Shown piece after piece: positions 25,129-35,000 of a DNA stretch of 46,611 nucleotides. The position numbers and the translations under genes are program-made. Position 1 is the first letter of the stretch; each line of letters begins with the position of its first letter. The stretch covers positions 1-46,611 of the forward strand of contig DATDCV010000592.1 of assembly GCA_036524155.1 (NCBI GenBank). Direction: 5' to 3'. The stretch is from DATDCV01 sp036524155 (lineage in GTDB: Bacteria > Verrucomicrobiota > Verrucomicrobiia > Limisphaerales > UBA8199). Below the pieces are notes generated by a model. That model did no database searches. It was given only the letters and a program-made list of their open reading frames with translations, and was not told the origin of the DNA.

Positions 25129-28100
25129 CGCCCACGGCTCCAAATACAGAAACGCCGCCCGGCACGGCTAGCCCGCTCCCCACTACCCGCGAGCCGGGCG
25201 GCCTGGCGCGGTTCTTTGTCGAGCACCGCGAGGTGAGCTGGCTGGCGCTGGCCGGGGTGTTGATCTGGGGCGCGCTGGTGTATGGGCGGTTGGCCCAGCA
25301 GGAAGACCCCACGATCCCCCACCGGACCGCGATGCTCGTGACGGTTTTTCCTGGCGCCACCGCGTCGAAAGTCGAGGAACTGCTCACCAAACCCATCGAA
25401 CGGAAAGTCTCGGAGATGCAGTCGGTCGAGGAGATCAAGTCCCAGTCACGACCGGGGGTTTCGACGCTTACCATCAAACTCACGCCCGGCTCGGAGGCCT
25501 ATATCAGCCAGGAGTGGGACAAAATGCGGGCGAAACTGGCGGAGGTTGCGCTGCCCCAGGGAGCGCGGGCGCCGTTCCTCAACACTGATTTCGGCAACAC
25601 CGTCACTCTGTTGTTCGCGCTGACCAGCCCGCCGATCACCGAGGCCGAGTGCGTCGCCCGAGCGCAATTGATCCGGGACCAGTTGGCCGACCTGCCCGGC
25701 CACGCTCCCACCACGAACCGGGCCGCGGTGATCGCCTTTTTCCCGCCGGGAGTCGCGCAGAGCTATCGCGAGGTCATCCGCCGCCGGTTTGAGACCGAGG
25801 TTCGGGCCAGCCGCCTGGCGGATGCGGTGCAAACCCGGCAGGGCCAGTCGTTCATCCTGGCCGACCTGGCGACCTCCGCCAGCCGGCAGGAGCTGGAACA
25901 ATTCACCGCCCGTTTCGTGCGGCAGGCGGTCGGGTCGGACAAGGAGTTGTGGCACCCGGATTTCACCACGCCGATTTTGCTGCTGGGGGACGAGGACCCG
26001 CTGCCCCGGGTGCGATCGCACGCGCCGCCGCGGTACAGCTACCGGGACCTGGAGCGGCAGGCGCGGCAGTTCGAGGATGCGCTCAAACAGCTCGAGAGCG
26101 TCGGCAAAGTCACCAAAATTGGCATCGTTCAGGAAACGGTTTACCTGCTCTTTTCAGACGCCAACGTCACCGGCTACGGCTTGACGCCGGAATCGGTCAT
26201 TGAAGCCATCGCCGCGCGCAACGCTGTGATCCCGGGCGGGACGATGCGCACCGAAGGCCGGAACTTCCCGGTCCAGATCTCCGGCGAGTATCCGGCCGGC
26301 CATGACGAGGAGCTGCTCGGCACCGTCGTCGGCGTCGGCCGCGGCGGCGCGCCGGTGTATTTGCGCGACCTCTTTGAAGTGCGGCACATGTACGAGTCGC
26401 CCATTCCCTACAAAGTCGACGTGCTCGAGCGCGACAGCGCGGGCGCCCCGCTGACCGAGCGGCGCGCCGTGATGGTGGCGGTGGAAATGAAGGACGGGAA
26501 GATCATCAGCCGGTTCAACGAGGAAGTGCGGCGGCTGGTCGACAGCCTGAAACCGCGGCTGCCGGAAGGGATGCGGATCCAGACGCTGTCAGACCAGCCG
26601 GCGGCGGTCGCGGCGCGCATCCATCATTTCGCGCGCTGCTTTCTCGAAGCGGTGCTCATTGTGATCGTGGTCGCGTTGTTTCTGATGGATTGGCGCTCGG
26701 CGCTGGTGGTGGCGACGGCCATCCCTCTGACCGTCGCCCTGACGCTGGTGGGCATGTACCTGCTCCGGATCCCCCTGCACCAGATCTCGATCGCCGCCCT
26801 GATCATCGCCCTGGGCATGCTGGTGGATGTCCCGGTCGTGGCGTCTGACGGCATCAACCGGGCGCTGCATTCGGGCGAGCCGCGCCTGCGCGCGGCGTGG
26901 CTGGGGCCCTTCCGGCTGCGCCATCCCATGGTCTTCGGCACGTTGATCAATATCGTGGCTTTTCTGCCGCTGTTGTTGCTTCCGGGCGACAAGGGCGCGT
27001 TCATTTCGGGGCTGCCGATCGTCGTCACGCTGGCGCTGGCCTCCGCGCTGCTGGTCTCGGTCACTTTCACACCCCTGGTCGGCTATTACGTGTTGCGCGG
27101 CCAAAAGGGCCTGGACGAAGGGGCCGAGTTGCGGTCGTTCTTCCTGTTCCGGCTCGTGGACCAGTTGCTGCAGGCCTTGCTGCCGCGCTACCGGAAAGCG
27201 CTCGAATCCGCCCTCAGACGCCCCGGGCTCGTGCTCGCGACCGGCTACACGCTGCTGGCCCTAAGCTTCGCCCTGGTCCCCCTGCTCGGCACCCAGTTCT
27301 TCCCCCCCGCCGAGCGCAATCAGTTGCTGGTGGACATCGAAGTGCCGGCGACCGACTCGCTGACCAGCATGCGCCAAACCGTCGACCGCGTCACCACGCT
27401 GCTCAAGACGCACGCCGAAGTCGCCAGCGCCGCCGTGTTCACCGGCGGGACCGCGCCCCGCTTCTACTACAACGTCGCTCCCCGGGAACCGGCGGACTAC
27501 CTCGCGCAGATCCTCATCAATACGCGCGGGGAAGCGGACGTCCCGCGGTTGATCGTGAAACTGCGGTCGGAACTGGACCGCCAAATCCCGGGCGCTCGCT
27601 GCGTCGTCAAACAGCTCGAGCAGGGTCCGCCGGTGGAGGAGCCGATCCAAATCCGCCTCAGCGGCGAGGACCTGGACACGTTGGGCCGGCTTTCCGCCGG
27701 GGTGGCGGCGACGCTCCGCGCGGCCGGCGGCTACCAGGTCCACGACGACCTCGGCCTGCGCATGCCCAACCTCAGAATCGATATCGACCAGGACCGCGCA
27801 AATTCGTTGGGCATCGGCAACCGGCAAATCGGCCTCATCGCCCAGGCGGCCTTCGCCGGCATCAAGGTGACCGAACTGCGGGACGGGGACCGCCTCATCC
27901 CCGTCGTGATCCGCCTCCGCGTCGAGGACCGGAGCGAGGCCGAAAAAATCCGCGCGCTTTATGTCCAGACCCTGGGGCGATCCGGGGTCCCGCTCGACAG
28001 TTTCGCGGCCCTGAAGGTCCAGCCGGAATTCGTCACCATCCCTCACTTCAACCAGTTGCGGACGGTCACGGTCAAGGCTTACGCGCCCTTTGGCGAGCTG

Positions 28101-28736
28101 CCGTCGCGCGTGCTCGACCGCGCCCGCGCCGGGCTCAAGGCGCTCGAGCTGCCGGCCGGGTACCGGCTGAGCCTCGCCGGCGAGGACCTTGAGTTACGGC
28201 AGAACCGCGCGGAGATGGGGTTGGTGCTCAAGGTGTCGCTGGCGCTGATTACCCTGGCGATGGTCCTGCAATTCAATTCGGTGGTGAAATCCGTCGTGGT
28301 GATGCTGACCGTGCCGCTCGGCGTGATCGGCGCCCTGGCGGGCCTCGCGCTGTCGGGGTCGCCTCTGGGCTTCACGGCGCTGCTGGGAATCGTCAGCCTC
28401 GCCGGCGTGGTCGTCAGCCACATTATCGTCCTGAGCGATTTCATCGAGCAGGCGCGGGCGTCCGGCATGCCGTTGGAGCAGGCCCTCGTGCAGGCCGGGC
28501 TCGCGCGCCTGCGGCCCGTGCTCGTGACAGTCCTGGCGACCGTGGGCGGTTTGATCCCGTTGTTTCTCACCGGCGGAGCGCTGTGGCATCCGCTCACGGC
28601 GGTCCACATCTTCGGTCTGCTGCTGGCTACGGTGCTGACTCTGGTCATGCTGCCCGTCCTCTACTATGTCTTTTGCGCGAAGCTCAAGTTGATCAAAGCC
28701 CCGAAGCCGGAAGGCAGGTGTTTGCCCCATTGCTGA
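25125..28736 (+). CDS. RND-family efflux permease
   Basis: This 1203-residue inner-membrane protein has the standard two-fold RND architecture: a membrane helix near residue 40, a large periplasmic loop with VTVFPGATASKVEELLTKPIE, helices about 485-660, a second loop, and helices about 1020-1180. The family has 12 helices and uses a proton relay in helix 4. There the usual DD (or DN) pair is D568-V569 in LGMLVDVPVVASDG, and helix 10 has VVVSHIIVLSD. It is longer than AcrB (about 1050 residues), with a longer N-terminal cytoplasmic tail. No outer-membrane factor follows; TolC-like protein would have to be encoded elsewhere. The substrate is unknown. Confidence 0.92.
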   Translation: MTPTAPNTETPPGTASPLPTTREPGGLARFFVEHREVSWLALAGVLIWGALVYGRLAQQEDPTIPHRTAMLVTVFPGATASKVEELLTKPIERKVSEMQSVEEIKSQSRPGVSTLTIKLTPGSEAYISQEWDKMRAKLAEVALPQGARAPFLNTDFGNTVTLLFALTSPPITEAECVARAQLIRDQLADLPGHAPTTNRAAVIAFFPPGVAQSYREVIRRRFETEVRASRLADAVQTRQGQSFILADLATSASRQELEQFTARFVRQAVGSDKELWHPDFTTPILLLGDEDPLPRVRSHAPPRYSYRDLERQARQFEDALKQLESVGKVTKIGIVQETVYLLFSDANVTGYGLTPESVIEAIAARNAVIPGGTMRTEGRNFPVQISGEYPAGHDEELLGTVVGVGRGGAPVYLRDLFEVRHMYESPIPYKVDVLERDSAGAPLTERRAVMVAVEMKDGKIISRFNEEVRRLVDSLKPRLPEGMRIQTLSDQPAAVAARIHHFARCFLEAVLIVIVVALFLMDWRSALVVATAIPLTVALTLVGMYLLRIPLHQISIAALIIALGMLVDVPVVASDGINRALHSGEPRLRAAWLGPFRLRHPMVFGTLINIVAFLPLLLLPGDKGAFISGLPIVVTLALASALLVSVTFTPLVGYYVLRGQKGLDEGAELRSFFLFRLVDQLLQALLPRYRKALESALRRPGLVLATGYTLLALSFALVPLLGTQFFPPAERNQLLVDIEVPATDSLTSMRQTVDRVTTLLKTHAEVASAAVFTGGTAPRFYYNVAPREPADYLAQILINTRGEADVPRLIVKLRSELDRQIPGARCVVKQLEQGPPVEEPIQIRLSGEDLDTLGRLSAGVAATLRAAGGYQVHDDLGLRMPNLRIDIDQDRANSLGIGNRQIGLIAQAAFAGIKVTELRDGDRLIPVVIRLRVEDRSEAEKIRALYVQTLGRSGVPLDSFAALKVQPEFVTIPHFNQLRTVTVKAYAPFGELPSRVLDRARAGLKALELPAGYRLSLAGEDLELRQNRAEMGLVLKVSLALITLAMVLQFNSVVKSVVVMLTVPLGVIGALAGLALSGSPLGFTALLGIVSLAGVVVSHIIVLSDFIEQARASGMPLEQALVQAGLARLRPVLVTVLATVGGLIPLFLTGGALWHPLTAVHIFGLLLATVLTLVMLPVLYYVFCAKLKLIKAPKPEGRCLPHC

Positions 28737-28906
28737 CCCGGCCCCGGCGATCAAGGATCAGCGGCACGGTCGGCCACAGTTTCCTTCACGGACACCTCAG
28801 AAGTCCAAGGCGCCCCCGAACGGTCTCCGGCGCACCGGGCGAAGGGAATTGGCCACGCTGGCAGCGGCCGTGAAGACAAACAATCGAACACTGAAGAGCT
28901 GGGCTT

Positions 28907-30067
28907 ATGCGCATCGCCATGTTTTCCTGGGAAACACTGCACTCGCACGCGATCGGTGGCATCGCGGCGCACGTGACGGAACTGGCCGCGGCCTTGGAAC
29001 GCCGCGGGCATGAACTGCACGTGTTTACCCGCCCCGGCTACGGTACGGGCGGCGTCGGCCGGATCGACGGCGTGTGGTATCACTGGTGTCCCCACAACCT
29101 GGTCCGCGGGCTCGTGGACGAAGTCCAGGAGATGTGCCGCTCGTTCGTCTGGCATTTTATTCAAACGGAGAATTACATCGGCGGTTTCGACGTGGTCCAC
29201 GCGCACGACTGGCTGGCGGCCAACGCCATGGTTTGGGTCAAACAGGCCCGCCCCCTGCATCGCGCGATTTTGACGATGCACTCCACCGAGTACGGCCGGT
29301 GCGGGAATAATTTCTGGGGCGGCATCTCGGCCCGCATCCGCGATCACGAGCGGCACGGGACCTACTGCGCGGACCGTGTCATCGCCGTGAGCTGCGCCCT
29401 GAGGCGCGAACTGGCCTGGATGTACAACCTGCCCGACTCGAAATGCTGGGCCATCCACAACGGCGTGCCTGCCCACAAGTTCGACGGCTATCTTGATCCC
29501 GGAGCGGTAAAGCGATCCTACGGGATCGGTCCGCTGGACCCGACGGTGCTGTTCAGCGGGCGTCTGTCGCTCCAAAAAGGCCCCGACCTGCTCCTCGAAG
29601 CCGTGCCCGGGCTGCTGCGCTATTATCCCAATGCTAAATTTGTATTTGCCGGCGACGGGCACATGCGGGGGGACCTGGAACGGCGCGCCCACCAGCTTCG
29701 CGTGGCCCATGCGACGCGGTTCCTGGGCTACCGGAACGGCGGGGATCTCCCCGCGCTTTACAAGGCTTGCGACGCCGTGTGCCTGCCCAGCCGTAACGAG
29801 CCGTTCGGCATCTCCGCGCTCGAAGGGTGGGCAGCCGGCAAACCGGTCGTCGCCTCCCGGAACGGTGGGCCTGACGAGTTCATCTGGCACAACGTGACCG
29901 GCTTGAAGATCTCCCCCACGCCGGAGTCGGTGGGGTGGGGCCTGGGGACGCTGTTCACCAACTTCGAATGGGGGCGGTGGATGGGCGCCAACGGGCGGCG
30001 CGCGGCGGAAACCGTCTTCAGTTGGGACGCGATCGCCGAAAAAACTGAGCAGTGTTACTGGTCATGA
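28907..30067 (+). CDS. GT4 glycosyltransferase, putative alpha-glucan synthase
   Basis: This 386-residue protein is a GT-B fold retaining glycosyltransferase. The N-terminal half starts MRIAMFSWETLHSHAIGGIAAHVTELAAALERRGHELHVF with a glycine-rich acceptor loop. The C-terminal half has GRLSLQKGPDLLLEAV and the donor-binding pair SRNEPFGISALEGWAAGKPVV. Members near glgB include glycogen/maltose-1-phosphate synthases, so it probably elongates an alpha-1,4-glucan, using ADP- or UDP-glucose; donor and acceptor are not proven by sequence. It is the first gene of a coupled operon, with its stop codon overlapping the GlgB start (ATGA). The 170 bases upstream hold no clear promoter. Confidence 0.82.
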   Translation: MRIAMFSWETLHSHAIGGIAAHVTELAAALERRGHELHVFTRPGYGTGGVGRIDGVWYHWCPHNLVRGLVDEVQEMCRSFVWHFIQTENYIGGFDVVHAHDWLAANAMVWVKQARPLHRAILTMHSTEYGRCGNNFWGGISARIRDHERHGTYCADRVIAVSCALRRELAWMYNLPDSKCWAIHNGVPAHKFDGYLDPGAVKRSYGIGPLDPTVLFSGRLSLQKGPDLLLEAVPGLLRYYPNAKFVFAGDGHMRGDLERRAHQLRVAHATRFLGYRNGGDLPALYKACDAVCLPSRNEPFGISALEGWAAGKPVVASRNGGPDEFIWHNVTGLKISPTPESVGWGLGTLFTNFEWGRWMGANGRRAAETVFSWDAIAEKTEQCYWS

Positions 30068-32070
30068 GCTCTTCCGCCAACCTCGAGACCGGAATCCGCG
30101 AAGCCAGCCAGCCGGCCGCGGCTCACGACCGCGATTCGGCCCGGGCTACCGCCGCCTCCGTCCCGGCGGTGGAACGTATCACCCTCCTGACAGACGTGGA
30201 TATCACCGATTTCCTCCAGGGCCGCCACTTTCGCGCCTACGAAAAATTCGGCGCGCACCCGGCGACGATGAAGGGAGAGCCGGGAGTTTGCTTCTCCGTC
30301 TGGGCGCCTAACGCCGAACGCGTGCAGGTGATCGGGGATTTCAACGGTTGGGACGACGCCGCTCACGCCCTGTGGAACGTGCGCGAATCCGGCATTTGGG
30401 CGGGCTTCATTCCGCGGGTTGGCCCGGGAACCCGCTATAAATACCACGTGGTTTCGCGTCATAACGGTCAATTCGGCGACAAAGCCGACCCGTTCGCTTT
30501 CGGGAACGAGGTGCCGCCCCAGACCGCCTCGGTCGTGTGCGACCTCGGGTTCGAGTGGGGCGACGGAGACTGGATGCGGGATCGGCGGCGGCACAACGCG
30601 TGGGATGGGCCGATGGCGATTTACGAGGTGCACCTGGGGTCGTGGCGCCGCGTGCCGGAGGAGGGCAACCGCTGGCTCACTTATCGCGAGCTGGCTCCGC
30701 GCCTGGCCGACTACGTCCGGCAGACGGGATTCACGCATATCGAACTGCTACCGGTGCTCGAGCACCCGTTCTACGGTTCGTGGGGATACCAGCCGACCGG
30801 TTTCTTCGCGCCTACCAGCCGCTACGGCACCCCGCAGGACTTCATGTTTTTCGTCGACTACCTCCACCGGCAGGGAATCGGCGTCATCCTCGACTGGGTG
30901 CCGTCGCATTTTCCGGCCGACGCTTTCGGGCTGGCCTGTTTCGACGGCACGCACCTGTTCGAACACGCCGACCCGCGCCAGGGCTTTCATCCCGATTGGA
31001 AAAGCGCCATCTTCAACTACGGCCGGAACGAAGTGCGGAGTTTCCTCACCAGCAGCGCCTTGTTCTGGCTCGACAAGTACCACCTGGACGGGTTGCGGGT
31101 GGACGGGGTGGCGTCGATGCTTTACCTGGACTATTCGCGCAAGCCGGGCGGATGGATCCCCAATCGCCATGGCGGACGCGAGAATCTTGAGGCGATCGAG
31201 TTCTTGCGCCGGCTCAACGTCGAGGTGTACCGCAATTACCCCGACGTGGTGACGGTCGCCGAGGAATCGACCGCCTGGCCGAAAGTCTCGCGGCCGGTCG
31301 ACGCGGGCGGGCTGGGCTTCGGGATGAAGTGGGACATGGGCTGGATGCACGACACGCTGCGCTACCTCAAGCGCAACCCCATCCACCGCAAACACCATCA
31401 CGGCGAGCTGGCTTTCCGCCTGGTTTACGCGTTCAGCGAGAATTACGTGTTGCCGCTTTCGCACGACGAAGTGGTGCACGGCAAAGGCTCGTTGTTCGGC
31501 CGGATGACCGGCGACGAATGGCAGCGCTACGCCAATCTGCGGCTGCTCTACGGCTACATGTACGCCCAGCCCGGCAAGAAGCTGCTGTTCATGGGCGGCG
31601 AAATTGCCCAGTGGCCCGAGTGGAACCACGAGTCGAGCATCGAATGGCACGCGCTGGGCGACCGGTTTCACGCCGGCGTGCAGAAGTGGGTGACGGACCT
31701 GAACCAGGTGTACCGATCGTCGCCCGCGCTCCATGAATTGGATTTCAGCGGCGAGGGCTTCGAGTGGATGGACTATCAGGATGCGAAAAACACGACCCTG
31801 TCGTTCATCCGGAAAGCGCGCACGCGCTCCGACCTGGTGCTGGCGGTGTGCAATTTTACCCCCGTCACCCGCCGTAATTACCGGGTCGGCGTGCCGCGCG
31901 GAGGGCTGTGGAAGGAATTGCTCAACAGCGACGCCGAAGCCTACGGCGGCAGCGGCCAGGGAAACCAGGGAGCCGTCCAGGCGGAATCCCATCGCTGGCA
32001 TTCCCGGCCCTGGTCCCTCAACTTGACGTTGCCCCCTCTCGGGGCGTTATTTTTTGAGAACCGCATCTGA
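30064..32070 (+). CDS. glgB: 1,4-alpha-glucan branching enzyme
   Basis: This 668-residue cytoplasmic enzyme transfers short alpha-1,4 chains to make alpha-1,6 branches. An N-terminal CBM48 domain (VCFSVWAPNAERVQVIGDFNGWDD, about residues 80-105) precedes the GH13 barrel, with catalytic nucleophile D347 in DGLRVDGVASM, acid/base E400/E401 in VVTVAEEST and D468 in LPLSHDEVVHG. The barrel contains DWVPSHFPADAF, typical of GlgB. Length is normal for bacterial GlgB (about 640-730). The ATG at 30064 overlaps the upstream stop. It sits between the GT4 synthase and the glucan, water dikinase, so the operon builds and modifies one polymer. Confidence 0.95.
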   Translation: MSSSANLETGIREASQPAAAHDRDSARATAASVPAVERITLLTDVDITDFLQGRHFRAYEKFGAHPATMKGEPGVCFSVWAPNAERVQVIGDFNGWDDAAHALWNVRESGIWAGFIPRVGPGTRYKYHVVSRHNGQFGDKADPFAFGNEVPPQTASVVCDLGFEWGDGDWMRDRRRHNAWDGPMAIYEVHLGSWRRVPEEGNRWLTYRELAPRLADYVRQTGFTHIELLPVLEHPFYGSWGYQPTGFFAPTSRYGTPQDFMFFVDYLHRQGIGVILDWVPSHFPADAFGLACFDGTHLFEHADPRQGFHPDWKSAIFNYGRNEVRSFLTSSALFWLDKYHLDGLRVDGVASMLYLDYSRKPGGWIPNRHGGRENLEAIEFLRRLNVEVYRNYPDVVTVAEESTAWPKVSRPVDAGGLGFGMKWDMGWMHDTLRYLKRNPIHRKHHHGELAFRLVYAFSENYVLPLSHDEVVHGKGSLFGRMTGDEWQRYANLRLLYGYMYAQPGKKLLFMGGEIAQWPEWNHESSIEWHALGDRFHAGVQKWVTDLNQVYRSSPALHELDFSGEGFEWMDYQDAKNTTLSFIRKARTRSDLVLAVCNFTPVTRRNYRVGVPRGGLWKELLNSDAEAYGGSGQGNQGAVQAESHRWHSRPWSLNLTLPPLGALFFENRI

Positions 32071-32076
32071 AGCGCT

Positions 32077-35000
32077 ATGCCTCACACCAAAGCCAAACCC
32101 GTTCCCGAGCCCGCCGCGACCGAACGCATCACGACCCGCAGCGGAGTGGTGCTGCTGGTCGAGAAACGCGGCGACGAACGTCGGATTGAGTTGTCGCTGC
32201 GCGCGCAGACGCCCAGGAAATGTGTGCTCCACTGGGGCCTGCGGCGCGGGAACCAGCCGGACTGGCAGGCCCTTCCCGCCGCGCTGTGGCCGGAAGGCAC
32301 CACCGCCGCCGGCGCCAATGCGATGCAAACTTCCTTCAAAAAGCAGAACGGCGAGGGCCGCATCGCCATCGCGCTGGCTCCGGGCGCCGAGGGCGCCGCC
32401 CTGGAATTTGTCCTCTTCTTCCCGGACGAGGGAAACTGGGACAACAACGGCCGCCGCAATTACCAGATCGCGGTGGCCGCCCCGGCGCCACCCGGGCCTG
32501 GCCCGACCGGGCTGCTCGAGACGGAGATCGGCGGCGCGGAAGTGCTGTTCCATCGCGTGTTCGAGGCGGAGGGGGCGGGCGGGCTTGCCGTGGCGGTGGT
32601 GAAGGCCGACGGCCGCTGTCGGGTGCTGTTCTATTCCGACATGCCCGAACCGCTGGCTTTGCACTGGGGCATGGCGCGGCGCTCGCCGCACGAATGGCTG
32701 CTGCCTCCCGAATCCCTGCGGCCGCCCGGCACCCTGCTCTGGCAGGGCCACACCGCGCAGACCCCGTTCGCGGAAGCCAACGGCGCCCGCCGGCTGGCCC
32801 TTGAGTTCCCGGAGGGCGAGGCGCCGCTGGGGATTCAATTCGTCCTGAAGCAGGGCCCGGACGGGCGCTGGCTCAAGCAGCGCGGCGGCAACTTCTACGT
32901 CCCGATCCACACGCCGCCGCAGGCCGCGCCGCTGTTCCAGGCCGGCGAACAGGCCGAGTTGTCGGGCCGGATCATCCAGGCGGAAACGGGGCCGGGATCC
33001 TGGACGCTGATGCACCGGTTCAACCTGTGCTACGACCTGCTCGACCAGGTGCAGGGCAACAACGACGGCCTGGCGCTGTTGTACGTTTGGCTGCGGTTTT
33101 CCGGCATCCGGCAGTTGACCTGGCAGCGCAACTACAACACCAAACCCCGCGAACTCGCCCACGCCCAGGAGCGCCTCACGCATAAGCTGGCCGATTGCTA
33201 CCGCACCCAGCCAGACGGCCGGCCCCTGGTCCGCCTCATGCTCGCCACCGTCGGCCGCGGCGGCGACGGCCAGCGCATCCGCGATGAGATCCTGCAGATC
33301 ATGCATCGCCACCATGTCAAGGAGGTGTCCGGGCATTTCACGGAAGAATGGCACCAGAAACTTCACAACAACACCACCCCCGACGACATCGTCATCTGCG
33401 AGGCCAACCTGGAATTTCTCCGCAGCAACGGCAACCTGGACCGGTTCTATCAAACCCTGCGCGAAGGCGGCGTGACCCGCGAACGGCTCGAGAGCTTCGA
33501 ACGCCCGATCCGGACCAATCCCGATTTCGTTCCCCACCTCAAGGACGCCTTGATCCACGACTTCGAGAACTTCCTGAAGGTTCTCAAAGCGGTGCACTCC
33601 GGGACCGATCTCGAGACTGCGATGAACACCGCGTGGAATTCGCTGGACCCCGACACGCAGTCCCGGCTGCGGGAGGTTTGGAGCCGCCGCAACGATCCGC
33701 CAGACGCCCTCGCGTCGCTCGTCGAACAAATCACCGAAGTCCGCCGCCGGCTGTCGCGGCTGCTCCATGAGGGCCAGGCGCTGCGGGCGCTGCTCTACCT
33801 CGACCTCGCCCTCGAGCAGTTGGTGCGCGTCGTCGTCGAGCGCAACCTGCACCAGCATTTGAGCGGGGACCAGCTCACCGACCTCACTGGCTGCGTGCTG
33901 GAAAATGTGACGCTGTCGTTCGAAGACCCCGAGCTGGCCTCGTGCCTGCGCCACTGGGCGCGGCTGCGGTCGCTGCCTCGCTTCGGGGCCGCCTGGTCCC
34001 TCCACGCCAGTTCGGTCGTCGACCGCGTGGGCCGCGCGCTCGGGGACTGGACGGACCGGCTCTATCGGCTGCTGCAACCGAAAGCGGAATTCCTCGGGCA
34101 GGCGTTTAGTGCCGAGAGTTGGACAATCACGCTGTTCAGTGAGGAAGTCGTTCGCGGCAGCAGCCTGGGTTTCGCGCTGGCGATGCTGCTGCACCAGCTT
34201 GGCCGGGTATTGCGACAGGCCGCCAACCTGGGCGCCTGGCGAATCGTCAGCCGCGGCAGCGGGACCGGGCAGGTCGAGGTCGTGGAGGCGTTGCGCTCGG
34301 TGCAGGGACGCCGCTTTGGCGGCCGCACCGTGGTCGTTGCGGATAAAGTGATGGGCGATGAAGAGATCCCCGCGGAGGTGGTGGCTGTGATCGCGCCGGA
34401 TGTGACCGACCTGGTGTCGCACGTCGCCGTCCGGGCGCGCAACGCCGGAGTGTTGTTTGCTTCGTGCTCCGAGCCGGAGACCCTGCAGCGGCTCAAAGCG
34501 CTCCAGGGACATCCGGTGCGGGTGACGGTGACCGCCGCCGGCGACGTGGTGTTCGAAGAGACCGTTCCCGAGACCGGAGCGCCGGCGGCGCCCGCGCGCC
34601 GGGCGCGGCCTAAAATCAGCCGGCCGAAATTCACACGCTTCGCCGTCGCGGCCGGCGAATTCAACAGCAGCCTGGTGGGCGGGAAGTCGCTCCGCCAGGA
34701 GCAGCTCCGCGGCAAACTGCCGGATTGGATCCGCCAGCCGGCCTCGGCGGCGGTTCCGTTCGGCGTGTTCGAGCACGTTCTGTCGCTCGAGGAGAACGGG
34801 AGAAGCGCCCGCCGTTACGCCGAACTGACGGCCGGCTTGAAGAACGGCGCCGACCCGGCCGCCCTCGCCGCCGTACGCGAAGCCGTTCAGTCGTTGGCTG
34901 CACCGGACAGTCTGAAGAAGGCCCTGAGGGAGGCGTCTTCGCAGGCGGGCCTGCCCTGGCCGGGGAATTGGGACGCGGCCTGGCGTTGCGTCAAGCAGGT

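Noticed and set aside
27261..28046. Open frames antisense and alternative to the RND permease
   Set aside because: They lie wholly within the permease and their products lack recognisable domains or membrane segments.
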